A program made the position numbers and the translations under genes. The notes below the pieces were generated by a model, which ran no database searches, was not told the DNA's origin, and saw nothing but the letters and a program-made list of their open reading frames with translations. A stretch of 64,000 bases of DNA, from contig NZ_CP114039.1 in assembly GCF_026965535.1 (NCBI RefSeq), positions 9,159,461 through 9,223,460 on the forward strand. The letters run 5' to 3'. This stretch comes from Corallococcus sp. NCRR. Lineage in GTDB: Bacteria > Myxococcota > Myxococcia > Myxococcales > Myxococcaceae. Positions 15,435 to 24,372 of this stretch are shown one piece after another. Each line of letters begins with the position of its first letter. Position 1 is the stretch's first letter.

Positions 15435-16871
15435 TCAGCCGGGAGGTCCGGGAGCCTGGCGCCGGGAGGAGAGCCACCAGCGCTCGGGCGCGTCAGGCAC
15501 CGGATGGGTAACGAAGTCCGCCTCCAGGCCCCGCAGCGCCGGGCCGGTGACGATGGGCGTGGCGTCTTCACCGGCGTCGCGCACCCAGCCGGGCAGGTGG
15601 AGCAGCCCCCCTTCCCCGCCGCCCGCGTCCCACGCGGAGCCCGAGGCCTCCGCCCAACCGTGAGCCTCTTCCCGCGACGTCAGCCGGTCCACGTGCACGG
15701 TGACGTGCAGGCGCGCGGGGGACGCGTTCGCTCCCGTCAGCGCGAGCCCCACGTCCAGCACCCGCGCCCGCAGCTCCCGCTCACGGCGCACGTCGTCCGG
15801 GAGGCTGGCCACGGCGAGCAGGCACGCGCCGCCCATCACCCGCACCTCCAGCCCGGCCTCGCGCGCCAGGGTGCTCGCGCGCTCCAGGCTTGAGTCCAGG
15901 TCCTCCATGGAGCCCGCGTCCGGTTCTCCCGTCAGCCGTGCCTCCACGTACAGCCCCACCGCGCGCGGCACCTCCACCGGCGCCGCGCCTCCCAGCACCG
16001 CGCCCCGCAGGTCCTCCAGGAGCGCGTCCACGTCCGGGTGGCGCTCCTCGCGCGCCTTCTTCAGACACCGCAGCACCACCGCGTCCAGCGCGGCGGACAC
16101 CGGCGCGTGCTCTCCGGGGCGCGGCGGTGGCGCGTGCAGGTGCAGTTGCTCCACCTCGTGGCGCGTGGTGCCCTGGAAGGGCGGCATGCCGGTGAGCAGT
16201 TGGAAGAGCAGCACGCCCGCGGCGTACAGGTCCGTGCGCGCATCGGGCACCTCGCCGCGGATCTGCTCCGGCGCCATGGACAGCGGCGTGCCCAGCACCA
16301 CGCCGGTGTGCGTGAGCGACGAGCTGCCCGGCGCGCCCGGCACCAGCCCCTTCGCCACGCCGAAGTCCACCAGCTTCACGGCGGGGCCGCCGCGCCCCGG
16401 CGCGAGCCGCACCACGTTCTGCACCTTCAGGTCGCGGTGCACCACGCCCGCCGCGTGCGCCACCCGCAGCGCCGCGCCCACCTGCTCCATCACCTCCAGC
16501 ACCTCGCGCGGGGACAGGGGGCCTCGCGTGGCCAGCTCCGCCGCCAGGTCCTGCCCTTCCAGCCACTCCATGGCGATGAAGGGCCGGCCGTCAGACAGCT
16601 CGCCGTAGCCCAGCACCGTGACGATGTGCGGGTGGCTCAGCCGCTGGAGCGTGGCCGCTTCTCGCCGGAAGCGCCGCAGCGCCACCGCCGCCGCGGCCAC
16701 CTGCGGGTGCAGCACCTTCAGCGCGGCGGGCACGCCGGAGCGCGCGTGCCGTGCCCGGTACAGCGCGGACACGGGGCCGTGCACCTGGACGTGGTCCACG
16801 ACCCACTCCCCCACGAGCGCGCCGGGCCGCAGCTCCTCGCCGTAGAGGGCCTCCTCGCCATTGCCCGCCAT
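15435..16871 (-). CDS. Ser/Thr protein kinase with C-terminal cyclase-like region
   Basis: 478 aa, apparently soluble. The kinase domain covers about 20-290: the glycine loop is degenerate (VHGPVSALYRA), but the ALKVL lysine, HRDLKVQN (145-152) and DFG (169-171) are intact. The C-terminal 190 residues (ARLTGEP...RVMGGACLLAVASLP...LHVTVHVDRL) resemble the degenerate nucleotide-cyclase-like modules found in myxobacterial kinases; I see no catalytic metal residues. Its start is three bases after the stop of the lipoprotein gene (TAG CCC ATG), so the two are coupled. It is convergent with sdpB, six bases away. Substrate unknown. Confidence 0.88.
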   Translation of the reverse strand: MAGNGEEALYGEELRPGALVGEWVVDHVQVHGPVSALYRARHARSGVPAALKVLHPQVAAAAVALRRFRREAATLQRLSHPHIVTVLGYGELSDGRPFIAMEWLEGQDLAAELATRGPLSPREVLEVMEQVGAALRVAHAAGVVHRDLKVQNVVRLAPGRGGPAVKLVDFGVAKGLVPGAPGSSSLTHTGVVLGTPLSMAPEQIRGEVPDARTDLYAAGVLLFQLLTGMPPFQGTTRHEVEQLHLHAPPPRPGEHAPVSAALDAVVLRCLKKAREERHPDVDALLEDLRGAVLGGAAPVEVPRAVGLYVEARLTGEPDAGSMEDLDSSLERASTLAREAGLEVRVMGGACLLAVASLPDDVRRERELRARVLDVGLALTGANASPARLHVTVHVDRLTSREEAHGWAEASGSAWDAGGGEGGLLHLPGWVRDAGEDATPIVTGPALRGLEADFVTHPVPDAPERWWLSSRRQAPGPPG

Positions 16872-16874
16872 GGG

Positions 16875-18440
16875 CTAGCGCTTGCCCCGTGAGGTCTCCT
16901 GGGGCGGCGCGGGCTCCGTCCAGCGCTTGCACAGCTGGAGATGCTGATCATCCACCAGGTCGCACGCGCCGTTGAGGAAGACGGTGACGGGCTCCTCCCA
17001 GACCTGGTGGGACGTGTCCTTGCACGCCTCGAAGTCGCCGTCGCCCGTGAGCAGCGAACCGTCCTGCGTCTTGCACTGGGAGGGGACGCTCGGGTCGGTG
17101 CTCCAGCACGGCCCCGTGACGGTGGCCGCGCAGTCCTCCTCCGTGCCCGGCAGCGCGCACACGCGATAGGTCGCGTACGCCCGGCCATACACCCAGCCCG
17201 GGTCGTAGCAGGAGTAGAGCTCCTTGAAGACGGGCTTCGACTGGCGGCCCTTCGGGCGGTTGACGGTGTAGCGGTCCTTCGACCCCGTCACCAACGTCAC
17301 CGTCACGTTGATGTCGTCACGCAGCGCGTCCTTGCCGAAGAGGTTGCCGTAGAAGGCGCCCTCGCGGACCCGGTACACGGCGCGCTCGGAGAGGGGGGCC
17401 TGCACCCCGGCCGAGACGCCCACGGTCGCCGCGCCCTCCGCGGCGCTGTCCCAGGGCGCGGTCATCACCGTGAAGTACCCACCCGACGCGGGGCAGGTGA
17501 AGGTCACGGAGGGATCCGTGTCGGAGGACGACGAGGGGTCCGTGGACTCCGGTGAGCAGCCCTGGCTGGACTCCACGTGCCGCGCGTCCGTCTTGTCGCA
17601 GCCGGCGATGCCCCGGCACACGCGCAGCATCATGCGCGTCTCGGAGCTGGAGCCCAGCGGCGTCCCGGACGGGCAGACCGCCGGGCCTCCCGCGCCCACG
17701 GAGATGGTCTGGCCCGCCGGGCACCACCCCACCGAGTGCATCGTCCAGCCGCAGTTGCGCTCCGCTCCCACCGTCTGTTCGTCGCACGGCACGGCGCTGT
17801 TGATGGACGCGGTCGTGGTCGGCACGTGGTCCAGCGGCACCGTCCACGCGTCCAGGGAGAAGGGCTCCGCCATGGACTGGGCGGGCTCATGGATCTCCCC
17901 ACGCATGGACAGCTCCACGCGGTAGCCCAGGCCGTTGTTGCGCGACAGGAGGCACGCCGTCACGCGCCGGAGGCACGCGTCGCCCGGCGCCTGCGTGCGC
18001 CACCACGGACAAAGGCCCGCGGCGCCGGCCCATTCACCGCGCTGGGAGCCCGCGGGTTGGAAGGGGTTGAGGTATTCGAGCGTCTCGCCCTCGCCCAACG
18101 CGCAGCTCACCAGGTACGCCATGAAGCGCTGCGCGTAGGGGTCGCGGAGCTGGTTGTTGACGAGCGCGGTGTCCGCGCCCGGGACCATCACGTCGGGGTC
18201 GAAGAGGGACTCCAGCGAGTGGGTGGACAGGGCCGCGTTCGCGTCGTGGTTCGCGGCGAGGGCGTTGAGCACCAGCTCCCGCGTCGTGAGCGAGTTGGCG
18301 ATGCGGATGTCCGCCTGGCTCGTGCCGAGCGCCACGTCGGCATCGGTGCTGGCGGTGGTGTCTTCCGGGAGCGCGGGCTCGCAGCCGGTCAGGGCCAGCA
18401 ACAGGAAACACCAGGGGACTCGGAGGACGGAGGAGGCCAT
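16875..18440 (-). CDS. Cys-rich putative lipoprotein of unknown function
   Basis: 521 aa. The signal sequence (MASSVLRVPWCFLLLALTGC) ends in a canonical lipobox LTGC at residue 20. The mature protein has many paired cysteines spaced along its length (for example NCGWTMHSVGWC, CRGIAGCDKTDA, ALPGTEEDCAATVTGPC), which suggests a disulfide-rich envelope or surface protein. No enzymatic family is recognised. ATG 18440 has AAGGAG about 11 bases upstream, and the reading frame further upstream is discarded. It is coupled to the kinase gene that follows. Confidence 0.78.
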   Translation of the reverse strand: MASSVLRVPWCFLLLALTGCEPALPEDTTASTDADVALGTSQADIRIANSLTTRELVLNALAANHDANAALSTHSLESLFDPDVMVPGADTALVNNQLRDPYAQRFMAYLVSCALGEGETLEYLNPFQPAGSQRGEWAGAAGLCPWWRTQAPGDACLRRVTACLLSRNNGLGYRVELSMRGEIHEPAQSMAEPFSLDAWTVPLDHVPTTTASINSAVPCDEQTVGAERNCGWTMHSVGWCPAGQTISVGAGGPAVCPSGTPLGSSSETRMMLRVCRGIAGCDKTDARHVESSQGCSPESTDPSSSSDTDPSVTFTCPASGGYFTVMTAPWDSAAEGAATVGVSAGVQAPLSERAVYRVREGAFYGNLFGKDALRDDINVTVTLVTGSKDRYTVNRPKGRQSKPVFKELYSCYDPGWVYGRAYATYRVCALPGTEEDCAATVTGPCWSTDPSVPSQCKTQDGSLLTGDGDFEACKDTSHQVWEEPVTVFLNGACDLVDDQHLQLCKRWTEPAPPQETSRGKR

Positions 18441-18545
18441 CGCGTGAACACTCCTTGGGCAGGATTTGGAAATGGGATGGGAAGGAAACCCCAGGCGCGG
18501 CCTTCTTGTCTCCCTGTAGCGCGAAAGGTTACGGGAGCGGCGCCG

Positions 18546-18563
18546 TGTAACGATTCCCGTTAC
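18546..18563 (-). terminator. Small hairpin at the end of the 1297-aa kinase gene
   Basis: GTAACG / CGTTAC (18547-18552 and 18558-18563) with a five-base loop overlaps the stop codon of the minus-strand gene. The stem is short and no U tract is seen, so termination is uncertain. Confidence 0.25.
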
Positions 18564-21500
18564 AGCGCTGGGGGTGCGAGCGCGGCACGCAATGCGTGGA
18601 AACGCGTAGCCCACAGGGGGGCTTCGGCCACGGCGGGCCCGGCGCGTTCGAGCCATGCGCGGGCCTCGTCCATGGCGCCCGTGCGCCGCGCGATGCCGGT
18701 GGCCTGCAGGAGGATCTCCGCCTTCTCATCCGGCGAGGCCAGCGCGTCCGCTTCCGTGTGGAGCGCGGCCCAGTCCGTCGCGCGGAAGGCGCCGGTGCTC
18801 TGCTGATGGACCTGGAGCTCCACGAGCCGCCGCATGATGGCGGTGGGCGGCAGGGATTCCGGCGGACAGCGCTCCGAAATCCAGGCGAGCTGGCGGGCCG
18901 CCGCCGCCTCGTCTCCCGCGGCGGCCTGGATGCGGGCGATGAGCAGCGCGTCCACGGGCACGGGGTGTTCGCGGAAGAAGCGCACGCCCAGCTCATGCGC
19001 GCGCTGCGCGAGGGGGAGCGCTTCGTCCAGGCGGCCCTGCATGTAGAGGACCTCCGCCAGGTTGAAGGTGGACCAGCGCTCCATCTGCGCGTGGCCCAGC
19101 TCGCGGCCCAGGGCCATGGCGCGGCGCAGGTCCGCCTCCATGCGGGACACGTCGCCCTGGCGGAGCCACAAGAGGACGCGGTTGCTCAGCACGGCGGCCT
19201 TGTGCAGTCCGTCGCCCGCGGCCTCGCAGCGCTCCAGGGCTTCGTCGAAGCGTTCAGCGGCCTCCGGCGCGCGGTCCAGGAAGGTGAGCGCGGCGCCCAG
19301 CAGGGCCAGGGAGACGACCAGCGTCTCGTGGTCCCGGGCGCGCTCGGAGCCTTCGGCGGTGGAGGTGAGCACGCGGGCCGCGGCGGCCCACTCGCCCTGC
19401 CGCACGTGCAGGCGGCCCCGGGCGAGGCCACAGCGGAGGGACAGGCGCGGCGCGTCCAGGGGCTCGATGGCGTCGAGCGCTTCGCGCGTGCAGGCGGCGG
19501 AGCCGTCCGAGTCCTCCATCCAGTCGCGCGCGGTGGCTTCCTCCAGGAGCAGGTCCACTTCGAGCGAGGCGTCGCCCCGGGTGCGGGCCAGGGCGCGCGC
19601 GGCGGACAGGTCCGCGAGGCTCTCACGGAAGCGCTGGAGGCGGTGGCGGACCTTGCCCCGGCCCGCGAGCGCCTGGGCCCTGCGTGCGTCGTCGGACTCC
19701 GGGAGGAGCGCGAGCGCGCGCGTGTAGTGCTGCTCCGCTTCCACGGAGAGGTGTCCGGAGCGGGCTTCTTCCGCCAGCGCCAGGTAGTCGCGCGAGGCCT
19801 CCAGGTGGGCGCCGCAGACGGCCGCGTGGTGCGCGCGGCGGCGGCGTTCGGCCACGTCCTCGCCCACGCTGGCCTTGAGCGCGGCGGCGTGCAGCGCGCG
19901 GCGGGGCGCGGGAGGCAGCAGGGCCTCCAGGGCCTCGCGCAGGAGCGGGTGGCGGAAGGTGAAGCGGCCCGGGCCGGTGGGACGCAGGAGGCCCGCGCGG
20001 GTCAGCCGTTGCAGGCCCGCGCCCGCGTCCAGCGCGGCGGCACGCGACAGCTCCGGACCGGTGGTCAGGTGGCGCAGGGCCGCGTCCACGCGCGCGACAT
20101 CCACCTCCGTGCCGAGCACCGCGCACAGCCGTGCGAGCACCCGGTGGGCTTCCGGAAGGCCCGCGAGCGCGCGTGGGGCCAGCCGTTCAAAGAGCGGCGT
20201 GACGGAGACGTCCAGCAGCGCGTCCGGCGCGACGTACCAGCCGCCGCCCGGTGCTGAACGCAGCGCCCCGGCGGCACGGAGCGCGCGAGCCAGCTCGACG
20301 AGCGACAGGGGCACGCCCTGCGCCAGGAGTTCCAGGCGCGCGAGCACGGGCTCGGGGATGTGCTCCGCCGGGCGCAGCAGGTGGACGAGCACCGCGCGGC
20401 TGGCCTCCGGAGGCAGCGGCGGCAGCGTGTGACGAGAGGCGTGGGCGCTGCGCTCGCCCAGGTGGGGACGCAGGCCCAGCAGCGAAGGACGTCCGGCGAC
20501 GCAGATCCACAGGGGTGCCCGAGGCCCTGCGAGCGTGGCGCGCTCGAGCACATCCAGGCTCAGGGGATCCGCGAGGTGCGCGTCATCCAGCAACAGCACG
20601 AGCGGGGCTTCACGGGCCTGCGCGACGAGCGCCTCGCCCAGGATGCGGGGCTCCGCGGAAGGACGGCCCACGACGGCGCGCAGGGCATCCAGGAGGGAGT
20701 TGGACAGCGACGCATCCGGCGGAGGCGCGCGCAGACGGACGACCCGGGCATGGCCCGCGGACTCCAACTGGAGCGCGAGCGCCTTCAGCAACCGAGACTT
20801 GCCATGCCCCACCTCACCGGTGAGCACGCTCAGGCCCGGAGCCGAGGACGACAGACTTCGAGCAGCGTCCGCGACCAGTGCCTCCAGCAGCGCGTCGCGG
20901 CCCACGAACGGAGGAGGCTCGCCATCCGCGCGTGCTCCGTCCTCCTCGTGGAGGCGCAGCCGGAAGACCGCTTCGGTCTCGCGCTCGGAGTCCAAGGCGC
21001 GTGCGCCCTCCGTGGCCACATGCGGCACGGAGGCTTCACGTGTCCTCGCCGTCTCCATCGCGGCGCGTTCGTCCCTTACAGCCGCTTGCGGGGGCGTGGA
21101 CTCGCGGCTGACGGGCTCGATCCAACCGGGCTCCAGCCGCGCGACCGCCTCTGGCGTCACCCGCACTTCGCCCTGCGCGAGTGCCCTTCCCCACCACGTC
21201 TCCGGCCGCTCCAGCGCGGCGCCCGCGATGCGCGGCAACGTGGTGCCCGGATGCACGTACAGCACCGCGACGTGCAGCACCGCCGAAGCCTCTCCGGACT
21301 CCACCAACCGCCGCGCCGCGAGCGCGCCCGCGCGCACGTTCGCCTCCGCGGACAACGACTCGCAGAAGACGAGCAGGTAGCCCCCCGCCGCGACCCGCGC
21401 CAGCACTCCGCCGAATGGCTCCAGCGTGGCCGCCAGCCCCTCCACCGACGCGGCCGTGCGCAGTCCCAGCACCGCCACCGGACGCGCGCCCGCGAACGTC

Positions 21501-22453
21501 ACCAGCGCCTGCGCCGGCCGCGCATCCCTCGCTCCGACCACACCGGCCAGCGAAGGCCCTTCCGCGCACGCGGCCTCGAACGCGGCCAGCACCTCCTCCG
21601 CGCTCGCGTACCGCTCCGCCGGCTCCTTGGACAGACACCGCGCAACCACCGCGTCCAGCGCCACCGGGACAGAGGCCCGCTCCGACACGCGCGGCGGACG
21701 CTGGCTCACGTGGCCTTCGCGCACCTCGTCCGGAGTGCCGTTGAACGGCGGCGTGCCCGTGAGCAGTTCGAAGAGCAGGACGCCCAACGCGTAGATGTCC
21801 GCCGCCGGGCCCGCCTCGCGCGCGTCCAGGCACTGCTCCGGCGCCATGTAGACCGTCGTGCCCGCGCGGTTCCCCGCCTCCTCCGCCGGCCCCGCGTCCG
21901 TCCACCGCGCGAGCCCGAAGTCCAGCAGGCTCAGCGCGCCACCTTCACGCAGGAAGATGTTCTCCGGCTTGAGGTCCCGGTGCGCGACCCCCACCGCGTG
22001 CACGCGCGCCACCGCCGGACACAGCCCCGTCAGCAGCTCCCGCACCCGCGCCACGGACGCCGCGCCCGTCCCCGGCAGCGCCGCCATCCACGCCGCGAGC
22101 GTCTGCCCTCGCAACAGCTCCTGCACCAGGAAGGGCCTGCTGCCTACCCGCCCCTCTCCCAGCACCTCCGGCACCGTGGGCGGCCCGACGCGCCGGAGCG
22201 CCTCCGCCTCGTGGGCGAAGCGCGCATGGTGCGGCCCCAGCCCCACCTTGAGCGCCACCTCGCGGCCGTCCGACTCGCGCACCGCGGTGAAGACGTGCGC
22301 GAAGCCCCCCACCCCCAACAGGGCGGCACCGGACAGGCCGGGGACGTCGGGAATCGCCAGCGGCTCCAGGGGGAGACCGGACCCGGAGGCGACGCCATTC
22401 ACGGGACACGCCGCGCCGGGCGCGAGGCGGCGGTGGCAGACCGGACAGCGCAT
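18560..22453 (-). CDS. Large signalling protein: Ser/Thr kinase, cyclase-like module, AAA ATPase, TPR-like repeats
   Basis: 1297 aa. Residues 3-16 have CPVC...C, perhaps a zinc ribbon. The kinase domain (about 40-290) has GVGGFAHVF, ALKVG, HRDLKPEN (near 157) and DFG. A cyclase-like section (about 310-430, ARVAAGGYLLVF) follows. From about 515 comes an AAA_16-type ATPase: PPFVGRDALLEAL, Walker A GEVGHGKS (near 546) and Walker B LVLLLDDAHLADP. The C-terminal 450 residues are TPR-like helical repeats (EAEQHYTRALALLPES and others). This kinase-STAND-TPR architecture is common in myxobacteria and acts as a signal-integrating switch. It is 15 bases downstream of the OPT transporter gene. Confidence 0.88.
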   Translation of the reverse strand: MRCPVCHRRLAPGAACPVNGVASGSGLPLEPLAIPDVPGLSGAALLGVGGFAHVFTAVRESDGREVALKVGLGPHHARFAHEAEALRRVGPPTVPEVLGEGRVGSRPFLVQELLRGQTLAAWMAALPGTGAASVARVRELLTGLCPAVARVHAVGVAHRDLKPENIFLREGGALSLLDFGLARWTDAGPAEEAGNRAGTTVYMAPEQCLDAREAGPAADIYALGVLLFELLTGTPPFNGTPDEVREGHVSQRPPRVSERASVPVALDAVVARCLSKEPAERYASAEEVLAAFEAACAEGPSLAGVVGARDARPAQALVTFAGARPVAVLGLRTAASVEGLAATLEPFGGVLARVAAGGYLLVFCESLSAEANVRAGALAARRLVESGEASAVLHVAVLYVHPGTTLPRIAGAALERPETWWGRALAQGEVRVTPEAVARLEPGWIEPVSRESTPPQAAVRDERAAMETARTREASVPHVATEGARALDSERETEAVFRLRLHEEDGARADGEPPPFVGRDALLEALVADAARSLSSSAPGLSVLTGEVGHGKSRLLKALALQLESAGHARVVRLRAPPPDASLSNSLLDALRAVVGRPSAEPRILGEALVAQAREAPLVLLLDDAHLADPLSLDVLERATLAGPRAPLWICVAGRPSLLGLRPHLGERSAHASRHTLPPLPPEASRAVLVHLLRPAEHIPEPVLARLELLAQGVPLSLVELARALRAAGALRSAPGGGWYVAPDALLDVSVTPLFERLAPRALAGLPEAHRVLARLCAVLGTEVDVARVDAALRHLTTGPELSRAAALDAGAGLQRLTRAGLLRPTGPGRFTFRHPLLREALEALLPPAPRRALHAAALKASVGEDVAERRRRAHHAAVCGAHLEASRDYLALAEEARSGHLSVEAEQHYTRALALLPESDDARRAQALAGRGKVRHRLQRFRESLADLSAARALARTRGDASLEVDLLLEEATARDWMEDSDGSAACTREALDAIEPLDAPRLSLRCGLARGRLHVRQGEWAAAARVLTSTAEGSERARDHETLVVSLALLGAALTFLDRAPEAAERFDEALERCEAAGDGLHKAAVLSNRVLLWLRQGDVSRMEADLRRAMALGRELGHAQMERWSTFNLAEVLYMQGRLDEALPLAQRAHELGVRFFREHPVPVDALLIARIQAAAGDEAAAARQLAWISERCPPESLPPTAIMRRLVELQVHQQSTGAFRATDWAALHTEADALASPDEKAEILLQATGIARRTGAMDEARAWLERAGPAVAEAPLWATRFHALRAALAPPAL

Positions 22454-22468
22454 GCGGATGCCCGAAGG

Positions 22469-24319
22469 CTACCAGAGCGCCCGCGCCAGGACGATGCCCA
22501 CGCCCACCAGCCCCTCCCCCGCGATGAGCCCGGCCGCCAGCGTCACGCCCGGCCCGTCCGACGCGGGCCGCCACCGCCGGGCCAGCTCCCACCCCAGCCC
22601 GCCCAGGAAGAATCCCAGACAGGTGGAGGCAGGCAGCAGGCACGCCAGCCCCACCCCGACCGCCGAGGGCATCCAGCGGCGGAAGCGCTCCGGCAGCGCC
22701 TGCTCCCCCAGCGTGAGGACGGCCGCCGCGCCCGCCGCCCAGGCCATGGCGAGCCGCAGGTCCGCCGAGACGGCATCCAGCCCCGACGCCAGCACCCTCG
22801 CCACGCCCGCCGTCACCGTCGCGGCCGGCGCCGGGAAGCGCTCCGACCCGAGCACGGAGGGCTCCGGCACCAGCAGGTAGAACAGCGGCACCACCACCAG
22901 CGCCCCCACGACACACCCCACCAGCTGCGCCAGGAACACGCGGCGTGGATTCGCACCCAGGAGGTGCCCCGCCTTCAGGTCCGTGAGCAGGTCCGCGGAC
23001 GAGGACGCCGCGTTGACCGTGATGCCCGCCGTCGCCAGGTTCGCGCGCACGTCCCCGGGCAGCAGCACGCCATACGTGAGCTGCGTCACCTGCCCCAGCG
23101 CCCCCACGGGGCTCACGTCCGTCTCACCCGTGACACGACAGGAGATGAGACACAGCACGAACGACAGCGCCACCGCGAGCAGCGCGTGCGGCACCGGCAC
23201 GTCGAAGCCCACCCGCGCCAGCGCCACCGTCGCGGGCGTCAGCACCAGCATCCCCGCCACCCACCACCGCCCGGGAACCTGGAGCGCTTCAATGGGATGC
23301 GGCGCCTGACCCGGTCCGCGCAGCCCCCGCAGCGCCCGGCCCCACACGCGGGCCTGGAGCGCGAACTGCAACAGCGACGCGGTGGTGAGCGCCGCCGCAC
23401 CCGGCCACAGCGCCCACGCGAGGAAGTCCCCGTCCGGAGCCACCACGCCCGCCGCCATCAACCGGGGCGCGACGACGCCATGGACCACGAGCGCCCCCAG
23501 CCACATGGACGCGGTGACGCGCACGCCCAGCAGCGCGCCCCCGCCCACCGGCATCAACCCCGTCTCCAGCGCGAACCCCAACCGCTCCAGCGTCACGCCC
23601 CCCAGCGTCCCGGGAAACGCATACGCATACGGCACGCGCCCGAACCCATCCCGCGCGAGCGTCAACACGCCCGCGACGAGCCCCCCCACGCCCAGCATGC
23701 GCAGCCGGGGTCCCGCCGCCTCGCCTCCCGAATGCAGCGCGCGAGCCGTCGCCGCCGCGGCCGTCCCGGACGCGAACGGGAGCTGCTCCCGGTCCACCAG
23801 CTGCCGCTTGAGCGGCACCGCGAACAGGACGCCCAGCGCGGACAACAGGAACGTCCACGCGAGCAGCGTCACCCCGGGCAGGTGGTGCCCCGTCGTCAAC
23901 AACCACGCCCCCTGCACCGACACGAGCGCGCCGCCCGTCGCGTACCCCGCCGACGACGCCACCGTCTGCGCGCAGCCCAGCTCCAGCAGGGACAGCGGGT
24001 TCCCGGCGACGCGGGGGCTCAAGCGCCGGAGCGCCCCATGCGTCGCGGACGCGAGCAGCGCGGCGGTGACGGCCACGCCGAACGCCACGCCCGTCTTCAG
24101 GCCCGCGTAGAGGTTGGTGGCGCACGTGAGCACGCCCAGCCCCGCGCCCAGCAGCACCGCGCGCAGGGTGAGCTGCGGCAGCCGGTCGCCCTGATACACG
24201 TGCTTCAGCCAGTAGGTGTCCACCTCCGCCTGCGTCGTGCCGGGGATGCTCAGCAGCGTCAGCGAGGCGTCGGTGGGGGTGTCCTCGGCGGGGACGGCTC
24301 GGGGGGCGGGGGCCGGCAT
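22469..24319 (-). CDS. OPT-family oligopeptide/metal-chelate transporter
   Basis: 616 aa with about 14 hydrophobic helices. Family features include LYAGLKTGVAFGV near the first helices, SAGYATGGAL, GTAAAATARAL, ITVNAASSSADLLTDLKAGHLLGANPR split over adjacent segments, and the C-terminal SAVGVGLACLLPASTCLGFFLG. OPT proteins move small peptides or metal-siderophore complexes across the inner membrane; the substrate cannot be told here. ATG 24319 is used (GGAGAGGA about 12 bases upstream); the open frame before it is Arg/Gly-rich shadow sequence. It lies 53 bases after the HipA-methyltransferase gene on the same strand. Confidence 0.88.
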   Translation of the reverse strand: MPAPAPRAVPAEDTPTDASLTLLSIPGTTQAEVDTYWLKHVYQGDRLPQLTLRAVLLGAGLGVLTCATNLYAGLKTGVAFGVAVTAALLASATHGALRRLSPRVAGNPLSLLELGCAQTVASSAGYATGGALVSVQGAWLLTTGHHLPGVTLLAWTFLLSALGVLFAVPLKRQLVDREQLPFASGTAAAATARALHSGGEAAGPRLRMLGVGGLVAGVLTLARDGFGRVPYAYAFPGTLGGVTLERLGFALETGLMPVGGGALLGVRVTASMWLGALVVHGVVAPRLMAAGVVAPDGDFLAWALWPGAAALTTASLLQFALQARVWGRALRGLRGPGQAPHPIEALQVPGRWWVAGMLVLTPATVALARVGFDVPVPHALLAVALSFVLCLISCRVTGETDVSPVGALGQVTQLTYGVLLPGDVRANLATAGITVNAASSSADLLTDLKAGHLLGANPRRVFLAQLVGCVVGALVVVPLFYLLVPEPSVLGSERFPAPAATVTAGVARVLASGLDAVSADLRLAMAWAAGAAAVLTLGEQALPERFRRWMPSAVGVGLACLLPASTCLGFFLGGLGWELARRWRPASDGPGVTLAAGLIAGEGLVGVGIVLARALW

Positions 24320-24372
24320 GCGCGGCCCATCCTCTCCGTTCGTCCCCTTCCGCGCCACCCAGGCCCCAGGCG

